A stretch of DNA of 14,817 nt. Source: JBGSYJ01 sp041748075. Lineage in GTDB: Bacteria; Acidobacteriota; Thermoanaerobaculia; Gp7-AA8. Numbering within the stretch: position 1 is the stretch's first letter; each line of letters begins with the position of its first letter. Position numbers and translations under genes: made by a program. The DNA lies in the NCBI GenBank assembly GCA_041748075.1, contig JBGTDX010000072.1, forward strand, positions 1 through 14,817. Direction: 5' to 3'. Below the pieces are notes generated by a model. It had not been told where the DNA came from, searched no databases, and worked only from the letters and a program-made list of their open reading frames with translations. This document shows positions 1 through 6,630 of this stretch, one piece after another.

Positions 1-1
1 C

Positions 2-1516
2 TATCGGATCGGCCGGTTCGTGCGCCGCAACCGCGCCCATCTGCCGGCCGTGGCCGTCGTCGCTTTCGTTGCCATACTTTCGCCGATTGGGGTTCGTTTT
101 CTGAACACGCCGTCTCCACGTCTGGCACAAACCGGGACAACTGAGATTGCGGTGCTCCCGCCCAGGGCCGTAGATCCCGGGCAACGCGACCCGGCTCTCG
201 AATTCGCGATGACCGAATCTCTGATCGTCAAGTTCGAGGAGGGCGGGCACCTCAACGTCAAGCAGCTTTATGCCGTGGGAAGATTCACCGATCGCGCCAC
301 CGATCCGATCCAGGCAGGACGTGAGCTGGGGGTCGACTACGTACTCGCCTCGACGTACCAGATAGCTGACGGGCGGACTCGTGTCACCTCCCAACTGATA
401 GACGTTCATACCGGCCAGGCCGACCGCACCGTGAGATCGGAAACCGACGCCCACAACATCTTCGGCGTGCAGGACGCCGTTTCACACGAAATCGGCAATG
501 CGGTGCTGGCCAGCTTCGGCAGATCCGGAACCAGCTTCGTTCCGAGACGGGGAACGGAGATCGAAGAGGCGTACAACCTCTACAACAGCGCGTTGTACCT
601 GATCGACAAAGGTACGAGAAACGATGCGGCCACGGCGGCCGAGTTGCTGGACCGAATTGTGGAGATCGACCCCGACTACTCGCAGGCGTGGGCCGTCAGA
701 GCGCACGCCTATTGCCAGATCGCTCATCTCGGCGGCGGCTCGCCGATCTCCAAATACTCAGTTGCCGAGCCGATGATCGAGAGGGCTCTTTCGCTGAACG
801 CCGACAACGCGATGGCCTACACGATTCGCGGCACCATCAATCGCGACTACCACTGGAATTTTCGACAGGCCTACAAAGACCTGCGGCGAAGCATTGAACT
901 CGATCCGGCCGGCGTTCTCGCTCACAGGATTCTCGGTGGGGTGTACTACCGAGACGGCAGATTTGCCGAGGCTGTTGAAGCTGGAAAGAAAGCGCTGGAT
1001 CTCCACCCCACTTCCCTGCACGAGCACAAATTCCTGGGCGACTATCTGGTCGCCGCCGGCAGGAGCCATGAAGGAATCGCCCAGTTGAACCGTGTCATCG
1101 CGATGAATCCGGCGTTCGCTCCCGCGTATCGGTCGTTGTGGCAGATCCATCATGCAAGGGGCGAAGAGGCGCAGGCCTTCAAGTATTTCATCGCGGGAAA
1201 GCAGCTCGCTCCGGCGAGCGACGCTGAGGTCGCGAGCCTGAAAGCGATCTATGACGTGTCGGGGTGGAGCGGCGTGCTGCGCGCCGAGCTCGAGCGGCTT
1301 GGATCCGAGGGTCCGCGTGGAGGCTATTCGCCCTCCAGAGTCTACGCAGCCCAGCTCGCTGCTCAACTGGGTGAAAGCGACCGGGCTTTTCAGTATCTGG
1401 AAGAGGCTCTTGGATATCGCTTGATCGGGGTCTCGCACCTCAAAGTGGACCCCTTGCTGTCCCCACTGCGCAAGGATCGTCGGTACCAGGACCTCGTTAG
1501 ACGTGCGGGGCTGTAG
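2..1516 (+). CDS. Membrane-anchored TolB-like/TPR protein, 5'-truncated by window edge
   Basis: The frame is open to the left edge, so the true start is probably outside the window. A GTG at 20 would give 498 residues but has no visible ribosome binding site. The first visible residues, YRIGRFVRRNR followed by a hydrophobic segment (about residues 9-27 from the GTG), match the juxtamembrane motif I know from acidobacterial PknB-type serine/threonine kinases, so this may be the C-terminal half of such a kinase. A CadC-like winged-helix protein is the alternative. After the membrane segment comes a TolB/FlgO-like domain (about 40-165, with IAVLPPRA and LGVDYVLASTYQ). TPR repeats then run to the C-terminus, which ends in the usual DPLLSPLRKDRRYQDLVRRAGL style. 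The role inferred is inner-membrane signalling with a TPR output or binding surface. No catalytic residues are visible here. The gene converges on the minus-strand operon that ends at 1599. Confidence 0.85.
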   Translation, partial: YRIGRFVRRNRAHLPAVAVVAFVAILSPIGVRFLNTPSPRLAQTGTTEIAVLPPRAVDPGQRDPALEFAMTESLIVKFEEGGHLNVKQLYAVGRFTDRATDPIQAGRELGVDYVLASTYQIADGRTRVTSQLIDVHTGQADRTVRSETDAHNIFGVQDAVSHEIGNAVLASFGRSGTSFVPRRGTEIEEAYNLYNSALYLIDKGTRNDAATAAELLDRIVEIDPDYSQAWAVRAHAYCQIAHLGGGSPISKYSVAEPMIERALSLNADNAMAYTIRGTINRDYHWNFRQAYKDLRRSIELDPAGVLAHRILGGVYYRDGRFAEAVEAGKKALDLHPTSLHEHKFLGDYLVAAGRSHEGIAQLNRVIAMNPAFAPAYRSLWQIHHARGEEAQAFKYFIAGKQLAPASDAEVASLKAIYDVSGWSGVLRAELERLGSEGPRGGYSPSRVYAAQLAAQLGESDRAFQYLEEALGYRLIGVSHLKVDPLLSPLRKDRRYQDLVRRAGL

Positions 1517-1532
1517 ATACCGCGGAAAAGTA

Positions 1533-1602
1533 GGGGCCAGGTCCAATCGCCTTAAGTTAGGCGGAGAAGCTGTCATCCTGAGCGCAGTAGAGGAGAGTCT
1601 AC
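1533..1602. repeat. Intergenic repeat-like sequence between convergent genes
   Basis: The gap between the TolB/TPR gene and the small minus-strand gene contains GGGGCCAGGTC (1533-1543), which recurs at 14298-14308. A CGCCT/AGGCG mini-hairpin lies at about 1549-1564. GTCATCCTGAGCGCAG follows at about 1572-1587, then a GTAGA/TCTAC hairpin (1587-1591 with 1598-1602). The GTCATCCTGAGCG core is a dispersed intergenic repeat I have met in many environmental genomes; that is recollection and was not searched. No T-run is present, so a rho-independent terminator is not supported. Confidence 0.35.
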
Positions 1603-1793
1603 GAGCGATCACGTCGCGTGGGGGGATCCTCTTCTTGTTCGTCGAGCGAGCGGTATCGGCGAACCCCGGGGCGGAGGGCTCGCGCTGGAATGCTGCGCCC
1701 AGGCGTGCCAGGTAACGCATGTGCTGCGGGATCGCCGGATCGCCGGGCCGGCTCCTCCATCTCCTCGATCGAACGGTATCTCCGTACGGGCAT
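1599..1793 (-). CDS. Small RYRS-motif protein (64 aa), possibly frame-disturbed
   Basis: The ATG at 1793 is preceded by AAGGAG (1798-1803) five bases upstream, which decides the start. The protein carries two copies of a short motif, VRRYRSIEEMEE near the N-terminus and VRRYRSLDEQEED near the C-terminus. This matches a group of small uncharacterised proteins that I remember from Acidobacteriota and relatives, where two [VK]RxxRSxEE motifs flank a short helix. In this frame the middle (GDPAAHALPGTPGRSIP) does not look like that helix. The next frame over the same bases reads AIPQHMRYLARLGAAFQRE, which does. An 8-bp tandem repeat at 1730-1745 lies exactly where the frames would have to switch. 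The start is 29 bp after the PD40 gene, so the two are probably cotranscribed. The function is unknown. It may be an intact divergent member or a gene damaged by small indels. Confidence 0.55.
   Translation of the reverse strand: MPVRRYRSIEEMEEPARRSGDPAAHALPGTPGRSIPARALRPGVRRYRSLDEQEEDPPTRRDRS
1730..1745. repeat. 8-bp tandem duplication (CGGCGATC x2, minus strand)
   Basis: Two perfect copies of GATCGCCG (plus strand) lie at 1730-1737 and 1738-1745, inside the small RYRS-motif gene at codons 18-23. Because 8 is not a multiple of 3, a change in copy number would shift the reading frame. Confidence 0.8.
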
Positions 1794-1822
1794 GTCACTC
1801 CTTGAAACCGAAGGTCCCCAAC

Positions 1823-3241
1823 TTACGGTCGCCAGGAAGGGCTGTGTCCGTTGCTGATGATCAGCCCTCGCGCACTGCCGTCGGCCGCCACCCACTCGAT
1901 CCCCCGGTGAGATCCGAACGCGATGACCTGCCCATCCGGTGACCAGACGGGGTGGACGAACCCGGCATCGTGCGACCACGTTGGGTGGACGAATCCGTTC
2001 GTGGCCAGCAGCCGGTTCGTATCCGATCCGTCCTCCTTCATCACGGCGATTACGACGGAGCTACATGTGTTCCACGACCAGGAGGGACATTCGACGTGGG
2101 CGAGTCGCTGGCCGTCGGGCGACCAGGCCGGCTGATACTGCCCGGGATAGCCCAGCGAAAACCGATTCCTCAGATACGTCTGCTGGGAGCCATCCGGGGC
2201 GACGACCCAGATATCCGAGACGAAATCGTACGCGTTCCAGTCGGAAGTGAATGCGATGCGCATTCCATCCGGGGACCAGCTCGGTCCGGACACGAAGCCC
2301 GTAGCGCGCGTAATGTTGATCTGTGCCGCGCCATCGTCATCGACCTTCATCGTGCAGATATCGTGATTGCCATTGTTCCGGCAGACGAAAGCAACCTCGG
2401 CACCATCGGGCGACCAGGCCGGTGCGGATTCCACAACCGCCAGCGAAGGATGCTGCGGACTCGAAAGTTGAGTGACGTTCGAGCCGTCTGCATTCATGAC
2501 ATGCACGCTCGAGAATCGGATGAAGGCGATGCGCTGGCCATCTGGCGACCAGGCGGGCCAGCCATCCTGCGGACCATCGGATAATGGCGTCGCTTCACTG
2601 CCGTCGCTGTTCGCGATGAATATCCGCCCGTCCCTCACGAACGCGATCTGACCGCCTTGTGCTGGCGGTTCGAGGTATAGGCCGGGTCTCGTGGTGTAAA
2701 CGCCTTCCTCGAACCCTGCCCTCTGCATCAGCCCGCAATACGCGGCGGCGAAATACCCGTCCAACAGGAAATAGCCGATTGCGTCCACGCCGCACAGCGA
2801 ACCTTCCGAGAATTCGTCAAAGTCGAGGAGAATCACGTCGCGCTCGTTGTAAGGGAGTCCTCCTACCCCCGTAGCGAATCTCCATCTGCCGGTGTAGATC
2901 CTGGTCTCCGGCCCATTCAGGTCATGCAGCTCAAAACTGCCGTCATCTCTGATGACGTAGCGGGAGTGCCGCCCTGGCTCGCGATGAGGCGCTTCCCGCT
3001 CGAACGTTCGGGAATCCGGCTGGATTGGAGACGGGCGAACCGGGCGCCTGCGCGCCAGTGGCTCGAGGTCAGCAAGATGGTCCCCGAGGAGACGCTCCTG
3101 GACGCGGACTTGTGCCGCGACTTCCTGTTCGCCGGAGCTCGCGGCGTGCCACGAGTGATTCGCACCGGCGAGCGCCATTCCAGAGGCGGAAAGGACGAGC
3201 ACGAAGGTGAAGACAACGACAATGATGATCAGACGTCGCAT
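1823..3241 (-). CDS. Secreted TolB/PD40-type beta-propeller protein
   Basis: The start at 3241 is supported by AAGGAG (3249-3254) eight bases upstream. The 472-residue product begins with a signal peptide (MRRLIIIVVVFTFVLVLS, with AxA-type cleavage near residue 26). A basic, low-complexity region of about 60 residues follows. A domain at about 95-190, with cysteines at 150 and 169, I do not recognise. The C-terminal half is a propeller made of PD40/WD40-like repeats, with WSPDG motifs at about 231, 276, 322, 373 and 433 and degenerate copies at 421 (WSHDA) and 468. Such propellers occur in TolB and in periplasmic or surface proteins that bind other proteins or glycans. There is no catalytic domain. 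A 33-bp internal duplication (1941-2006) doubles FVHPxWSxD. It is the middle gene of a tight three-gene minus-strand set: 12 bp after the lipoprotein gene and 29 bp before the RYRS gene. Confidence 0.9.
   Translation of the reverse strand: MRRLIIIVVVFTFVLVLSASGMALAGANHSWHAASSGEQEVAAQVRVQERLLGDHLADLEPLARRRPVRPSPIQPDSRTFEREAPHREPGRHSRYVIRDDGSFELHDLNGPETRIYTGRWRFATGVGGLPYNERDVILLDFDEFSEGSLCGVDAIGYFLLDGYFAAAYCGLMQRAGFEEGVYTTRPGLYLEPPAQGGQIAFVRDGRIFIANSDGSEATPLSDGPQDGWPAWSPDGQRIAFIRFSSVHVMNADGSNVTQLSSPQHPSLAVVESAPAWSPDGAEVAFVCRNNGNHDICTMKVDDDGAAQINITRATGFVSGPSWSPDGMRIAFTSDWNAYDFVSDIWVVAPDGSQQTYLRNRFSLGYPGQYQPAWSPDGQRLAHVECPSWSWNTCSSVVIAVMKEDGSDTNRLLATNGFVHPTWSHDAGFVHPVWSPDGQVIAFGSHRGIEWVAADGSARGLIISNGHSPSWRP
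1941..2006. repeat. 33-bp imperfect tandem duplication inside the propeller gene
   Basis: Units 1941-1973 and 1974-2006 share GACCA and GGGTGGACGAA and other positions. On the minus strand they encode HPTWSHDAGFV and HPVWSPDGQVI, an 11-residue in-frame duplication that adds an extra WSxD motif to the last propeller blade. Confidence 0.7.
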
Positions 3242-3253
3242 GGGATCGCTCCT

Positions 3254-3658
3254 TTATTCGGCTCGCTTCAAGTTGATATCGATCGAATGCGCGAACCGCG
3301 CGATGACGAAATCACGTTCCACTGATGTATAGCCGGGTGCCGATGCTCGAAGTGTCAGCACTGCACCGATAGGAAGATCATTGATGCTGAAGCCTGCGCC
3401 CGGGTCCCCACATAATTCTAGATTCTGTGGGTAGATCGTTCCGGACAACGGCCCGGCGATGATTTCGGCGCGTGCATTTTCGATACACTTGCGAAAGATG
3501 TCCGCATCCATGATGTTTCCGACGAATGAACTCGTGGTTCTCTCTGGCGTCGGCGTCGGCGTCGGCGCGGAAGGGGCGGTCGGCGAAAAACCCTCCGAAC
3601 AAGAGGCGAACAGCAGGATCGCCAGACTGCCCGCGAAAACGAAGATAAATCGGTACAT
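3254..3658 (-). CDS. Small lipoprotein with carboxypeptidase-regulatory-like domain
   Basis: The ATG at 3658 has GGAGG five bases upstream (ACGGAGGTCCCC) and begins a clear lipoprotein signal, MYRFIFVFAGSLAILLFASC, with the predicted lipidated Cys at residue 20. A longer upstream frame exists but would bury this signal and has no better site. A Pro/Thr-rich spacer (PTAPSAPTPTPTP) follows. The C-terminal domain of about 95 residues has the form of a carboxypeptidase-regulatory-like or Ig-like fold (ENARAEIIAGPLSGTI, then LTLRASAPGYTSVERDF, then SIDINLKRAE). Two cysteines in the domain (CIENA and LCGDP) could pair. The product is 134 residues, probably anchored in the outer membrane or periplasm. 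It ends 12 bp before the PD40 gene, whose ribosome binding site overlaps its stop codon, so they should be cotranslated. The ligand is unknown. Confidence 0.85.
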   Translation of the reverse strand: MYRFIFVFAGSLAILLFASCSEGFSPTAPSAPTPTPTPERTTSSFVGNIMDADIFRKCIENARAEIIAGPLSGTIYPQNLELCGDPGAGFSINDLPIGAVLTLRASAPGYTSVERDFVIARFAHSIDINLKRAE

Positions 3659-3740
3659 GGGGACCTCCGTGGCCATGAAGGCCTTGAGTTGTTGACGATT
3701 CGGGTCGTTTGGGCTCAGACCCGAAGAATGAAAACTCGGT

Positions 3741-3868
3741 GCACCTGTTCCATGCGCTGACTCATCGTCCTTCTTTTCCACCTCACCTTGCGCCTCGGCT
3801 TCACGGGAGAGCCCTTTGATTGATTCCGCGTAAGACAGGGGTGAAAAGGGACACGCTCGTCGTCACCT
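3741..3868. repeat. 128-bp direct repeat, copy 1
   Basis: This runs from GCACCTGTTC to CGTCACCT and matches 6331-6458 with roughly 90% identity and two or three single-base gaps, in the same orientation. It lies 83 bp upstream of the lipoprotein start and only 12 bp from the end of the TonB duplication block (3881). No intact ORF is shared between copies. Confidence 0.9.
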
Positions 3869-3873
3869 GCGGG

Positions 3874-4662
3874 TCAGACGGCGACTCGCCTGAGCTTGAA
3901 CACGATCGCCAGTTTGTGGATGACTTCGACCGGCTCGCCGTTCACAACCGTCGGCCTGAATCTCCACCGCTTGATCGCCTTGACGGCTGACTCTGTCAGA
4001 AGGGGATGCGCCTCTTCGAGCACGATTACGTCTTTGACCTTGCCGTTCTTCCCGATGACGTAATCGACTACGACGACTCCATGAATCCCTCGCCGCCGCG
4101 CGGCAAGAGGATACTCGGGAAACATCTTCGAGACGAATCTGGGGACTGCAACGTCGTATTCGGCGCGGACCATGTCGGCCGGTGTATCGCTGACGACGCC
4201 TCCGAGAACGCCGCCGGCCATGCCTCCCACGATTCCTCCCACGATTCCTCCCAGCACTCCACCCTCAACGCCTCCTTCGATGCCGTAAAGAACTCCGGGC
4301 TCCGGATTGAACACCTGGGACACCGACGAGGTCGAGGCTGGAAGTTCTTCAGGGATGTGATCCGGGATCACCGTGGGGGCGAGGTTGTCGACACGGACAG
4401 GAACTTTCGTCGGCTGGGTCGTCACCGGCCTCGAACCAGCTGGTGGTGGCGGTGGTGGGGGTGACATCTGAGGCAGCGGGGCCGCCAGAGTGTAGAGCAC
4501 GATCTTTGAGGGAGCCATCGCCGGAAATTCGATTGCCCACACTGTCGCGACGATCGCACCTGCCAACGCTGCAACATGGAGCCCGATCGAGACAGGCAGG
4601 ATGGCAAGAGACCCTGCGCGTCCGGGACGCTTTCTCGATTCAACGACTGTTGTTTCGAACAT
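3874..4662 (-). CDS. TonB-family energy transducer (copy A)
   Basis: The 262-residue protein has the TonB layout. A short cytoplasmic N-terminus (MFETTVVESRKRPGRAG) leads into one membrane helix (about 18-45). A proline-rich stretch (seven consecutive prolines at about 68-74) follows, then an unusual Gly-Gly-x-x repeat (about 128-155, GIEGGVEGGVLGGIVGG). A TonB C-terminal domain fills about 172-258: YPLAARRRGIHGVVVVDYVI, then GKVKDVIVLEEAHPLL, then AVKAIKRWRFRP. It would pass proton-motive force, via ExbB/ExbD (not in the window), to outer-membrane receptors such as the one at 8273-11188. The start is conserved in the second copy, and GAAAGAG lies a few bases upstream. It is about 90% identical to copy B (13531-14292). 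Relative to that copy it has four extra residues (IVGG) from a 12-bp duplication, one extra residue in the proline run, and a longer tail (RRVAV) because copy B has a nearby stop. Confidence 0.9.
   Translation of the reverse strand: MFETTVVESRKRPGRAGSLAILPVSIGLHVAALAGAIVATVWAIEFPAMAPSKIVLYTLAAPLPQMSPPPPPPPAGSRPVTTQPTKVPVRVDNLAPTVIPDHIPEELPASTSSVSQVFNPEPGVLYGIEGGVEGGVLGGIVGGIVGGMAGGVLGGVVSDTPADMVRAEYDVAVPRFVSKMFPEYPLAARRRGIHGVVVVDYVIGKNGKVKDVIVLEEAHPLLTESAVKAIKRWRFRPTVVNGEPVEVIHKLAIVFKLRRVAV
4228..4251. repeat. 12-bp perfect tandem duplication in TonB copy A
   Basis: CACGATTCCTCC occurs at 4228-4239 and 4240-4251. On the minus strand it encodes GGIV twice within the glycine repeat. Copy B has a single unit at the equivalent place. 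Confidence 0.85.
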
Positions 4663-4788
4663 TCGGCTCTTTCCGGGCGATGAGTGAACAGCTCAAGAGC
4701 GACGCGTCGGTCGCTCTTACCGATAGAAAAGTCGCTGTACTTTTGGAGCAAGCCGCAGCACAAAGCAGCAGGAACACGAACACAGCGA
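4640..4788 (-). pseudogene. Counterpart of the 53-aa lipoprotein, without its start
   Basis: This stretch encodes the same reading frame as 13405-13553 (VFVFLLLCAAACSKSTATF onward), differing at three residues. The region that supplies the ATG in the other copy differs and is 4 bp shorter. The nearest ATG (4797) is therefore out of frame, and only a GTG at 4852, without a ribosome binding site, would open the frame. It ends 23 bp inside the TonB start, as in copy B. It may be a start-less relic, or the ORF may never have been translated and is conserved only as DNA. Confidence 0.35.
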
Positions 4789-4848
4789 TTCCCTCATTTG
4801 TACAGAACCTCGCCCACGCGTCCGCCGGACAGATTTTCGGCGCGCCTT

Positions 4849-6228
4849 TCACCGTCTCACGCCTCTCCGTCGACTGCGGTACGGGTCGTCCGGCATCGAC
4901 AGAACTCGGATGATCGCGATCTCTTCGTGGGAATCGGTGTAGTAATGCCCAAAATACCCGGTTACGAGTATTTTCCCGTCAGCCTGGAGCGCGGCGGCCG
5001 ACGCATTTGCGTAATTCGTTCCGCCGGCGTTCATAGAAAATACGGCTCTTCCACCCGTACCGAACCCCACATCGGGGAGGCCGTCCGGGTGAAGACGCGT
5101 AACGGCGAAGTCATCGTGCCGCGTCGTGGTATTCGGCACGCTTCCGGTCACAATGATCCTGCCGTCGGCTTGCATCAGAATGACGGGCTGCTGGAAAGCC
5201 GATTCGAACCGAACGATCCCGTTCATACCGAAGCTCGTATCCGGAGTTCCATCTGAGTTGAACCGAAGCAACCCAATGGACGGAGACCCGGCAGCAACGA
5301 CGATTTTTCCGTCTGCCTGCATTGCACCAGCGGAGAAGAAGTTCGCGCCGCTTATCGCCTGGACGACCCTGCCGCCCGTGCCGAAACTCGAATCGAGGGA
5401 ACCGTCGGGGTTGTAACGGGCGATGAGAAGGGTCACCGAAACCTGCGGAATCAGGAGTGTGCCGACGACAACGATCTTCCCGTCCTGCTGAACCAGGACC
5501 GTAGCGCCGTCGTATCCTTTCTCTATGAGCAGCCTTCCCGTTCTGGCCTGGCCGAAAGTGGTGTCGGGCGAGCCGTCGGTGTTCAGGCGGAAGAGGAGAA
5601 TGGCGGAGTAGTATGGAATCGCGCGGTGGTTGTACTCCCAACCGACGCCCACGATCTTGCCATCCGGCTGGATGGCGATCGACGTTCCTTCCTCGAACGC
5701 CGTTGCCCGCACGATGGTGATCCCGTCGTCGCCGAATGTCGTGTCCAACTGGCCAGTCGACGTATACCGCTGGACGATGATTCCTTCCGCAATCGCCACC
5801 TGCCCGATAAGGACGATTTTTCCATCCGGCTGCAGGGCCATGTCGGCTCCAACAGCATGCTGGCCAATCACGGCTACCATGCCGTTCGTCCCGAACGAAG
5901 AGTCCAGCGTGCCCTCCGGCATGTAACGAACGATGAACGTGCCGTACCAATAAGAGATGCCGTCCTCCCAGAACCTGCCACTGACGAGAATTCTGCCGTC
6001 GGGTTGAACGACGATCGACTCGGCGATCGGGTAGTAGAAGCCCAGAGAGAAGCCCGGGTGTCCGCCTGGACTGGGGATTGCGGTAAAGACGCGGCCGCCG
6101 CTACCGAATGTTCGGTCGAGGTCACCAGGCGCTGCAAAGGCCGGAATTCCAGTCGCGGCAAGAAAGTGAAGAGTCGCGAGCCGACAAGCAACCCGGAAGG
6201 CGAACGAGCATCGAGTCGTGTTCATCAT
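4849..6228 (-). CDS. Secreted delta-60 repeat protein
   Basis: The start is placed at the ATGATG at 6228/6225, which follows AAAAAGGA by about ten bases and begins a signal peptide (MMNTTRCSFAFRVACRLATL, cleavage after AFA near residue 32). A longer frame from 6378 runs through the 128-bp repeat and is unlikely. The 459-residue protein contains seven delta-60 motifs of the form DGxLDxxFGxxG (DLDRTFGSGGRV at 36, TLDSSFGTNG at 107, QLDTTFGDDG at 160, then 220, 277, 328, 384). Each is followed by a strand with the pattern QPDGKIVVxG. That is the signature of the uncharacterised delta-60 family, which is expected to form a beta-propeller-like fold. The last repeat is incomplete, and the protein ends in a basic tail (RSRRRGVRR). 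It is exported, with no catalytic or anchoring sequence. The TonB copy A start lies 186 bp downstream. Confidence 0.9.
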   Translation of the reverse strand: MMNTTRCSFAFRVACRLATLHFLAATGIPAFAAPGDLDRTFGSGGRVFTAIPSPGGHPGFSLGFYYPIAESIVVQPDGRILVSGRFWEDGISYWYGTFIVRYMPEGTLDSSFGTNGMVAVIGQHAVGADMALQPDGKIVLIGQVAIAEGIIVQRYTSTGQLDTTFGDDGITIVRATAFEEGTSIAIQPDGKIVGVGWEYNHRAIPYYSAILLFRLNTDGSPDTTFGQARTGRLLIEKGYDGATVLVQQDGKIVVVGTLLIPQVSVTLLIARYNPDGSLDSSFGTGGRVVQAISGANFFSAGAMQADGKIVVAAGSPSIGLLRFNSDGTPDTSFGMNGIVRFESAFQQPVILMQADGRIIVTGSVPNTTTRHDDFAVTRLHPDGLPDVGFGTGGRAVFSMNAGGTNYANASAAALQADGKILVTGYFGHYYTDSHEEIAIIRVLSMPDDPYRSRRRGVRR

Positions 6229-6330
6229 CCCACCATGTTCCTTTTTGGCCAGGTAATCAGTCCGCGCCCAGAAACGGTTCCTGAAGTCCACTTGCTTACT
6301 CAGGCGAGAAAATGAAGGAGAAAATTTCAA

Positions 6331-6458
6331 GCACCTGTTTCCATGCGCTGACTCATCGTCCCTTCTTCTCCACCGCACCGTACCTCGGCTTCACGGGAAA
6401 GCCCTTTGATTGATTCCGCGTAAGACCGGGGTGAAAAGGGACACGCTCTTCGTCACCT
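6331..6458. repeat. 128-bp direct repeat, copy 2
   Basis: This is the second copy of the 3741-3868 repeat, in the same orientation, about 100 bp upstream of the delta-60 gene start. Both copies contain TGATTGATTCCGCGTAAGAC and GGGTGAAAAGGGACACGCT. Together the copies bracket the TonB copy A/delta-60 segment. Confidence 0.9.
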
Positions 6459-6562
6459 CTAGCACGATCAAGCTCCTCATAGGCGGGCTTCATTAGCAGG
6501 CCGTCGTTGGTCGGCGGGTAACAATCCAGAAGATTCCGATACTTTCCTCCTGACGTTCCCAT
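6353..6562 (-). CDS. Possible small ORF (69 aa), unknown
   Basis: An ATG at 6562 follows GAGGAG with a five-base spacer (GAGGAGAAATC), an unusually good initiation site. The frame then reads MGTSGGKYRNLLDCYPPTND to a stop at 6353. It runs through most of the 128-bp repeat, and in repeat copy 1 the equivalent frame is kept for about 25 codons (ERVPFHPxLTRNQSKG) before diverging. I recognise no domain. If real, it would be transcribed divergently from the kelch gene and upstream of the delta-60 gene. It may equally be chance coding over a repeat. Confidence 0.3.
   Translation of the reverse strand: MGTSGGKYRNLLDCYPPTNDGLLMKPAYEELDRARGDEERVPFHPGLTRNQSKGFPVKPRYGAVEKKGR
6527..6543. promoter_or_regulatory. 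Shared 17-bp element, kelch-side copy
   Basis: CAGAAGATTCCGATACT matches 13156-13172 at 16 of 17 positions. It lies about 90 bp upstream of the kelch start, in the divergent intergenic region. It is a candidate operator, though it also sits inside the possible 69-residue ORF. Confidence 0.4.
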
Positions 6563-6630
6563 GATTTCTCCTCGGCGAGACCCGACAGTGTTTCGCATAC
6601 ACGGCCCCGAGGCCGAAAGGGGAGGAATCG

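Larger units (their letters stand above)
3881..4788 (-). repeat. Inverted duplication arm A (TonB block)
   Basis: The reverse complement of 3881-4788 aligns with 13405-14297. The length difference of 15 bp is explained by a 12-bp and a 3-bp in-frame indel in TonB. About 125 bp upstream of the TonB start and its first 70 coding bases are nearly identical between arms, and divergence then rises to roughly 10%. Confidence 0.92.
6229..6630. other. Divergent intergenic region between delta-60 and kelch genes
   Basis: This 402-bp gap holds repeat copy 2 (6331-6458), the possible 69-residue ORF on the minus strand, and the 17-bp element at 6527-6543. No convincing sigma-70 promoter pair could be assigned for either neighbouring gene. 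Confidence 0.7.

Noticed and set aside
758..1798. Long minus-strand open frame opposite the TolB/TPR gene
   Set aside because: It is a high-GC shadow of a gene with clear TPR homology. Only its first part (about 1660-1740) matters, as the alternative frame of the RYRS gene.
3659..3781. N-terminal extension of the small lipoprotein frame up to 3781
   Set aside because: It would run into repeat copy 1 and hide a clear lipoprotein signal that has its own GGAGG site at the ATG at 3658.
4422..4763. Alternative frame MCCGLLQKYSDFSIGKSDRR in both TonB blocks
   Set aside because: It overlaps the TonB frame out of phase and becomes His/Arg-rich nonsense. It is intact in both copies because the DNA is duplicated. 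The few upstream differences are nearly silent in this frame, which is too little data to call it coding.
6229..6378. N-terminal extension of the delta-60 frame up to 6378
   Set aside because: It crosses repeat copy 2. The shared DDESAHG residues with the lipoprotein extension come only from the DNA repeat. The signal peptide begins at 6228/6225.
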